Source of the DNA: Modicisalibacter coralii
GTDB lineage: Bacteria; Pseudomonadota; Gammaproteobacteria; Pseudomonadales; Halomonadaceae
DNA: 62,747 nucleotides
Direction: 5' to 3'
Assembly: GCF_004117855.1 (NCBI RefSeq)
Contig: NZ_QWBW01000017.1
Span: 1-62,747 of the forward strand
The position numbers were made by a program, and so were the translations under genes. The notes under the pieces were generated by a model. The model saw nothing but the letters and a program-made list of their open reading frames with translations, had not been told where the DNA came from and ran no database searches. Numbering within the stretch: position 1 is the first letter of the stretch; each line of letters begins with the position of its first letter. Positions 57,985 through 62,747 of the stretch are shown here, in pieces.

Positions 57985-58524
57985 TCAGCGCGGGTAGTGC
58001 ACCAGGTTGTGAAAGCGCGCCACGCGTTCGCCGTCGTTGCGGTAGCCGTGCGGCCGATCGGCCTGCAGCCGGGCCACGTCACCCGCGGCGAGATGCCGCC
58101 ACCGTCCCGCTTCCGCCACCGCCATGACGCCGTCGACGACGATCACGTGCTCGACGACACCGCTGCCGTGGGCGCTCGACTCACTGCACGCCCCCGGCGC
58201 GAGTTCGACGGCGAACATCTCCAGGCCCAGTTGCGCGTCGAAGGGCACCAGCACGCTCACCTGCATGCCGACGCTGTCTCGCAGCGGCGGCGGGGCCGAG
58301 GTGGCGGGCGGCGATTCGCCGACCAGGAAGGCGGAAAGCGATACCCCGAAACCGCCCGCGATCTTCCACAGCGTCGCCACGGTCGGGCTCGACTCGCCCC
58401 GTTCGATCTGGCCCAGCATCGCCTTGCTGACGCCCGTGGCCTGTGCGCAGCGGGTCAGGCTCCAGCCACGGCCCTGGCGCAGGGCCTTCAATGTCGCCGC
58501 AATGTGGGGGGTCGGGTCGGACAC
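57985..58524 (-). CDS. XRE-family regulator with cupin sensor domain
   Basis: 179 aa. The start is GTG at 58524 with GAGGAG 6 nt upstream. Helix-turn-helix in residues about 8-63 (RCAQATGVSKAMLGQIERGE); C-terminal cupin (about 95-175; PGACSESSAHGSGVVEHVIV and PHGYRNDG) that should bind a small ligand. It is divergent from benE, with a perfect palindrome between them, so it probably controls that transporter and itself. Confidence 0.88.
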   Translation of the reverse strand: MSDPTPHIAATLKALRQGRGWSLTRCAQATGVSKAMLGQIERGESSPTVATLWKIAGGFGVSLSAFLVGESPPATSAPPPLRDSVGMQVSVLVPFDAQLGLEMFAVELAPGACSESSAHGSGVVEHVIVVDGVMAVAEAGRWRHLAAGDVARLQADRPHGYRNDGERVARFHNLVHYPR

Positions 58525-58613
58525 GTCACACTCCTCGTCGCTGCCCAGGGCACGGGCGTTCGGGATCGGCCGCCATTGTACGCGATGACGCACGGTGCTA
58601 TGGTCGCCTCGAT

Positions 58614-58629
58614 GTGCGTTATAACGCAC
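58614..58629. promoter_or_regulatory. Operator candidate for the XRE-cupin regulator
   Basis: GTGCGTTATAACGCAC is a perfect 16-bp palindrome 25 nt before benE and about 90 nt before the regulator start. Its TTATAA centre could also be a -10. A related half-site, GACGCAC, lies at 58587-58593. Confidence 0.6.
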
Positions 58630-58653
58630 GATCCTCGCAACCCGGAGCCTCCC

Positions 58654-59892
58654 ATGCCCGCGTCGTCCCTTCTGCGCGATCTCTCCCCGTCGGCGCTCGT
58701 CGCCGGTTTCGTGGCGGTACTGGTGGGCTACACCAGTTCGGCGGTGATCATCTTCCAGGCCGCGGAGGCCGCCGGCGCCGGCCCGGCACAGATCGGCGCC
58801 TGGCTGAGCATGCTGGGGCTGGGCATGGGGCTCACCTCGCTGGGCCTGTCGCTGTACTACCGCGAGCCGATCCTCACCGCCTGGTCGACGCCCGGCGCGG
58901 CCCTGCTCGCCACCAGCCTGCCCGGCTACAGCCTGCCCGAGGCGATCGGCGTCTTTCTGTTCTCGGCGGCGCTGGTGCTGCTCTGCGGAGTCACGGGGCT
59001 GTTCGCACGCCTCATGCAACGCATCCCGCCGTCGATCGCCGCGGCCATGCTGGCCGGCGTACTGCTGCGTTTCGGTATCGACGCTTTCGCCGCCCTGCGC
59101 GTGGACTTCCCGCTCGTCGGGGCGATGTGCGCCGCCTATCTGATCGGCAAGCGCTGGCTGCCGCGCTACACCATTCTGCTGGTGCTGGCGACCGGCCTGG
59201 CGGTGGCCTGGGCCACCGGTGATATCGAGACACAGCGCAGCGCGCTGCGCTTCGCCGAGCCGGCGTTCATCATGCCCGCCTTCTCGCCGTCGGCGCTGAT
59301 CGGCGTGGGGATCCCGCTGTTCGTGGTCAGCATGGCTTCGCAGAACGCCCCGGGAGTGGCGACCCTGCGCGCGGCCGGCTATACCGCGCCGGTCTCGCCG
59401 TTGATGATCTGGACCGGTCTCGCCACCTTGGTATTGGCGCCCTTCGGCGGGTTCTCGGTATGCCTGGCGGCGATCACCGCGGCGATCTGCATGGGGCCGG
59501 AAGCACATCCCGACCCGGCACGGCGCTACACGGCCGCCGCCGCCGCGGGGGGCTTCTACCTGCTGGCCGGGGCGTTCGGCGGCTCGATCGGCACGCTGTT
59601 CGACGCCCTGCCCCAGCCGCTGATCGCCGCCGTCGCCGGTCTCGCCCTGCTGTCGACGATCGCCAACAGTCTGCACCAGGCGCTCGACGACGCGAGCGAG
59701 CGCGAAGCGGCGGTCGTGACCTTCCTGGTCACCGCCTCCGGCGTCACGCTGCTGGGCGTGGGCGCGGCATTCTGGGGGCTGCTGGGCGGCCTGGCGGTAC
59801 TCGCCCTGCGGCGGCGGCCCCGAGCAGCGGGTCGAGAGGCGATCAGCAGCGATGCGGAACCCACCGCAGATGGCGCCACTCAGCGCGGCTAG
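58654..59892 (+). CDS. Benzoate/H+ symporter family transporter (BenE)
   Basis: 412 aa with about twelve membrane segments. The start at 58654 has CGGAG 7 nt upstream. AGFVAVLVGYTSSAVIIFQAA, STPGAALLA and QNAPGVATLRAAGY are BenE-family landmarks. The family is named for aromatic-acid uptake, but no benzoate catabolism genes are in the window, so another substrate is possible. Probably regulated by the divergent XRE-cupin protein. Confidence 0.85.
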   Translation: MPASSLLRDLSPSALVAGFVAVLVGYTSSAVIIFQAAEAAGAGPAQIGAWLSMLGLGMGLTSLGLSLYYREPILTAWSTPGAALLATSLPGYSLPEAIGVFLFSAALVLLCGVTGLFARLMQRIPPSIAAAMLAGVLLRFGIDAFAALRVDFPLVGAMCAAYLIGKRWLPRYTILLVLATGLAVAWATGDIETQRSALRFAEPAFIMPAFSPSALIGVGIPLFVVSMASQNAPGVATLRAAGYTAPVSPLMIWTGLATLVLAPFGGFSVCLAAITAAICMGPEAHPDPARRYTAAAAAGGFYLLAGAFGGSIGTLFDALPQPLIAAVAGLALLSTIANSLHQALDDASEREAAVVTFLVTASGVTLLGVGAAFWGLLGGLAVLALRRRPRAAGREAISSDAEPTADGATQRG

Positions 59893-59930
59893 ACGATCGC
59901 CTGAAGCGCTTGCCGTCGATCTGCAACCGC

Positions 59931-60827
59931 TCAGGCCGAGCGACGCGAGGCGGCATCATCGGGAATCACATCGACCGCCACGTCGAGTGTATGCTCGCCG
60001 CCGCCGCTCATCACCCCGTTGAGCGGCGGCACATCGGCGTAATCGCGCCCCCAGCCGATGACGATGTGCTGTTCGCCGGGCAGGCTGCCGTTGGTCGGAT
60101 CGAGCTCCAGCCAGCCCCAGCCCGGCAGGAACACCGCCAGCCAGGCGTGCGACGCGTCGGCGCCCACCAGCTTGGCCTGCCCGGGCGGCGGCAGCGTCTC
60201 CAGGTAGCCACTGACATAGCGCGCCGCCAGGCCCTGCGACCGCAGGCAGCCGATCGCCAGATGGGCGAAGTCCTGGCAGACCCCGCGGCGCTCGTCGAGC
60301 ACGTCCATGAGCGGTGTCGCCAGCGTGGTGAAGCCGGGATCGTAGGTGAACTCCTCGTGGATCCGGCGATTGAGATCGATCACCGCGTCGAGCAGCGAGC
60401 GACCGGCCGGGAAGCTCGGCGCGGCGTAGGCCGCCAGACGGGGGTGGCAGCGGATGAACGGCGAATCGAGACGGAACTGCCGGGCCTGCAGGCAGCGCCG
60501 CTCGGCGGCCCGGGCCAGAATGTCGCGACAGTCCTGCCAGTCGCCGGCCGGCGCGCCCGGCAACGGCGGTCGCGGCAGGGTCTCGAGCCGGGTGCGCACG
60601 GTGACCTCCAGGCTCGAATGGATATCCTGGATCGCGAAGTACATCACCCGGTTGCCGAAGAAGTCGCTGCGTTCGCTGCGCACCGCCGGACGCGGCGTGA
60701 TGCTCACCTGCGAGGCCTCGCAGCGCTGCCAGGGCAGCTCGCGCGGCAGCATGCGCGCCTCGTTGTGACACAGCGTCACCGGCGCGCTGTAGGTGTAGCG
60801 GGTGGTGTGACGCAACTGGTAGATCAC
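59931..60827 (-). CDS. Transglutaminase-like protein
   Basis: 298 aa. The start is GTG at 60827, overlapping the stop of the upstream ATP-grasp gene by 4 nt (GTGA). The N-terminal bacterial transglutaminase-like domain (YQLRHTTRYTYSAPV) precedes the catalytic core with Cys in RRGVCQDFAHLAIG, His in DASHAWLAV and Asp in LELDPTNG, so the triad is intact. Such proteins occur with circularly permuted ATP-grasp/alpha-E proteins in a conserved peptide-ligase-type cluster whose product is not known. Confidence 0.88.
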   Translation of the reverse strand: MIYQLRHTTRYTYSAPVTLCHNEARMLPRELPWQRCEASQVSITPRPAVRSERSDFFGNRVMYFAIQDIHSSLEVTVRTRLETLPRPPLPGAPAGDWQDCRDILARAAERRCLQARQFRLDSPFIRCHPRLAAYAAPSFPAGRSLLDAVIDLNRRIHEEFTYDPGFTTLATPLMDVLDERRGVCQDFAHLAIGCLRSQGLAARYVSGYLETLPPPGQAKLVGADASHAWLAVFLPGWGWLELDPTNGSLPGEQHIVIGWGRDYADVPPLNGVMSGGGEHTLDVAVDVIPDDAASRRSA

Positions 60828-62747
60828 GGCTGCACCTGCATCTTGATCAGCTGGCGCGGCGCCTCGACGTGGCTGAAGTGGCTGTGAGCGACGGCGTCGG
60901 AGAGTTTCCCCAGCGGCTCGAGCAGCGCCTCGAACAGCGCCGCCAGGGCCTCGCGGGCCGCCGCCGAATCATGAACGTGGGAAAGCACCTCGATATCGGC
61001 GAGCTGCAGCGTGCTCATGGCCTGGAGAATCAGCCGCTGCTCCTGACGCCGATACGGGGTGCTCGAGTCGGCGGTCTGTGGCAGGCGTTCGATCTGCCGA
61101 CACAGCCGCTTGAGCATGTAGCCCACCGAACGCGGATTGCCCTCGTCGAACAGCAGCAGGTCGAGAATCGCGGTGGGATGCAGTTCGCTGCGGTAGCGCC
61201 GCCGGTAAGCGGTGACGTTATCGGTGGTGGCGAGCACCACCTCCCACAGCGCCACGCCCGGCTCGCGGGCTCCGATCAGCGCCAGCTGCAACAACTCCAG
61301 GCTGTGCAGTACGCGCTCGATGAAGCGCCCGATGTCCATGAAGCGCCAGCCGAAATGATGCGGCATGGTCTCGTTGCACAGACCGTAGAAGGCCGACAGC
61401 TGAGTGACGATCTCCTCGCAGGCCCGTCGTCCGGCACTCGCCGAGGGCACCTGCGGCAAGGCGTTGATCTGACGACGCAGGTGGTTGAGCACCCGCCAGG
61501 CATCGTCGCCCAAGTGATCGCGCACCGCGCGGCAGTTGCGCAGTACCTGCTGAAAACAGGCCGGCAGTCCCCCCGGCTGAGCGTCCTCGAAGAGCGTCAG
61601 CAGACACGTGCGCAGGTCGCCGAAGCGTCGCTCGGCGGCCGCCGCTTCGGGCCACTTCAGGGACAAGGCCTCGAACAGATCGGCGAGGATGATGTCGGCG
61701 TATTCCTGCTGATCCTGTTCGAGCAGACGCAGCAGCGCCTCGCGCAACAGCCGCGAGCGCACGTCGAGCCGCTCGCCGTAGCGCCCCAGCCAGAACAGGC
61801 TGTCGGCGACCCGGCTCGGTAGATCGACACCGTCGCGGGTCACCACGATCGGCCCCGAGGCCTGGCGCAGCAGGCTGACATGCGGCTGCGGCTTCTCGGC
61901 CAGTACCCAGACGTCCTTGACCACCTCGCTGGCCAGCGACGGCGTGCCCGGGCTACCGACCCAGGCGAGCCCGCCCGGCATGGCGCGGTAATCCCGGTCG
62001 CCGTCGCGCTCGCCCGGCTCGCGGGTGACGAAGGTGCGCAGATTGAACGGTGCGGGCTGCAGGCGACGCGCGGCATCGTCATAGACCGGCGCGGTGGCCG
62101 GCGCGATCGGCCGCTGGGCGACATAGCGGTTGGGCCGGGCGATCACCGCCTTGCGCAAGGCCTGCGCCTCACCCCGGCTCAGGTCCGCCACCTCGACCAG
62201 CCGGGCACCCGGTTCGATGCCACGGATCACCAGGGTGTCGAACTCGGCGAGCACCGTCTCCAGCGCGGCTGGATCGCCGCACCACCAGCTCTCCGGCGCC
62301 GCCAGCGCTAGCGGCTCGCCGAGCAGGCGCTGACAGAGCGCGGGCAGGTACGGCGCGAGCCCGGGGTGTTCGAGCACGCTCACCCCCAGCGGGTTGGACA
62401 GCACCACACAACCACTGCGCGCCGCCTGGACCAGGCCGGGCACGCCGATCAGCGAATCGCCACGCAGCTCCAGCGGATCGCACCAGGCATCCTCGAGCCG
62501 GCGCAGGATCACGTCCACCGGCTTGAGCCCGCCCAGGGTACGCATCCACACGCGCTCGTCGCGCACCACCAGGTCGAGGCTCTCGACCAGCGAGAGATTC
62601 ATGTAGTTGGCCAGATACGCGTGCTCGAAGTAGCTGTCGCTGTCCGGTCCCGGGGTCAACAGCACCACGTTGGGCTGGTCGCGATGCAGGGTCGACAGCG
62701 ACGCCAGGCCGCGATGCTCGGCCTCGAGAAAGCCCGCCAGGCGCCGC
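60824..62747 (-). CDS. Circularly permuted ATP-grasp plus alpha-E (DUF403) protein, 5' end outside window
   Basis: 641 codons are visible; the frame is open to the right edge (RRLAGFLEAEHRG before the GTG at 62668), so that GTG is not the start. The N-terminal part matches CP_ATPgrasp_2 (DUF404/407; LANYMNLSLVESLDLVVRD and RNYVAQRP-like NRYVAQRPIAP). From about residue 280 of the visible frame the all-helical alpha-E domain begins (SRVADSLFWLGRYGERL). The family is predicted to form peptide or amide bonds. It is in an operon with the transglutaminase-like gene. Confidence 0.87.
   Translation of the reverse strand, partial: RRLAGFLEAEHRGLASLSTLHRDQPNVVLLTPGPDSDSYFEHAYLANYMNLSLVESLDLVVRDERVWMRTLGGLKPVDVILRRLEDAWCDPLELRGDSLIGVPGLVQAARSGCVVLSNPLGVSVLEHPGLAPYLPALCQRLLGEPLALAAPESWWCGDPAALETVLAEFDTLVIRGIEPGARLVEVADLSRGEAQALRKAVIARPNRYVAQRPIAPATAPVYDDAARRLQPAPFNLRTFVTREPGERDGDRDYRAMPGGLAWVGSPGTPSLASEVVKDVWVLAEKPQPHVSLLRQASGPIVVTRDGVDLPSRVADSLFWLGRYGERLDVRSRLLREALLRLLEQDQQEYADIILADLFEALSLKWPEAAAAERRFGDLRTCLLTLFEDAQPGGLPACFQQVLRNCRAVRDHLGDDAWRVLNHLRRQINALPQVPSASAGRRACEEIVTQLSAFYGLCNETMPHHFGWRFMDIGRFIERVLHSLELLQLALIGAREPGVALWEVVLATTDNVTAYRRRYRSELHPTAILDLLLFDEGNPRSVGYMLKRLCRQIERLPQTADSSTPYRRQEQRLILQAMSTLQLADIEVLSHVHDSAAAREALAALFEALLEPLGKLSDAVAHSHFSHVEAPRQLIKMQVQP

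Overview
The window is GC-rich chromosomal DNA from a gammaproteobacterium. Most likely it is a moderate halophile of the Halomonadaceae (Halomonas/Chromohalobacter group). The main evidence is a complete ectABC cluster whose EctA has the length and N-terminal layout I recall for Halomonas elongata EctA, together with SmrA, TamAB, NfuA, SufE, Zur and a strongly acidic linker in a pyruvate dehydrogenase E2. No rRNA, tRNA, CRISPR array, prophage or complete insertion sequence was seen. The genus cannot be fixed from this window.

Layout. 1-5140: start of an ArsC-like reductase, a gamma-glutamylcyclotransferase-like protein, SmrA, sulfite reductase (cysI plus its DUF934 partner), a MITE-like hairpin and a MATE exporter. 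5141-12735: cobalamin-dependent methionine synthase, NfuA, a KfrA-like coiled-coil DNA-binding protein divergent from a tyrosine recombinase, and SufE. 12758-17313: a yidD/hisI/zur block, then a retropepsin-like lipoprotein followed by a fusion of an inactive transglutaminase/7TM protein with an ATP-grasp ligase. 17426-21678: an RND efflux pair. 22175-27114: pyruvate dehydrogenase of the E1-alpha/E1-beta type (pdhA-pdhB-pdhC-lpd). 27329-29717: ectABC. 30099-32257: glutathione reductase and carbonic anhydrase. 32485-41751: a complete dipeptide/oligopeptide ABC importer, a LysR regulator, an Xaa-Pro dipeptidase and an alpha/beta hydrolase. 41785-49752: MsrA, a YchJ-like SEC-C protein, TamB-TamA and a membrane-anchored coiled-coil protein. 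49947-55191: Fe superoxide dismutase, macrodomain hydrolase, thioredoxin 2, a cytochrome c, an ABC exporter and a beta-hydroxyacid dehydrogenase. 55449-59892: a diguanylate cyclase, a SatD/DUF3307 pair, and an XRE-cupin regulator divergent from a BenE transporter. 59931-62747: a transglutaminase-like protein and a circularly permuted ATP-grasp/alpha-E protein that runs off the right edge.

How they work together. Osmoadaptation (ectoine synthesis), redox repair (glutathione reductase, MsrA, TrxC, SodB, NfuA, SufE) and envelope maintenance (TamAB, RND, MATE, the retropepsin/ATP-grasp operon) dominate. The peptide importer and PepQ form a plausible uptake-and-hydrolysis route.

The most unusual region is 56426-57978. 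A sigma70-like promoter overlaps a near-consensus LexA box (2 mismatches in 20), followed by a 91-nt imperfect hairpin in the leader of satD and a DUF3307 membrane-protein gene. This reads as an SOS-controlled two-gene operon of unknown function. Other candidates are the KfrA-like/recombinase pair sharing palindromic ATTACGTA sites, the transglutaminase-7TM/ATP-grasp fusion, and a 147-bp MITE-like element with a second, partial copy 18 kb away.
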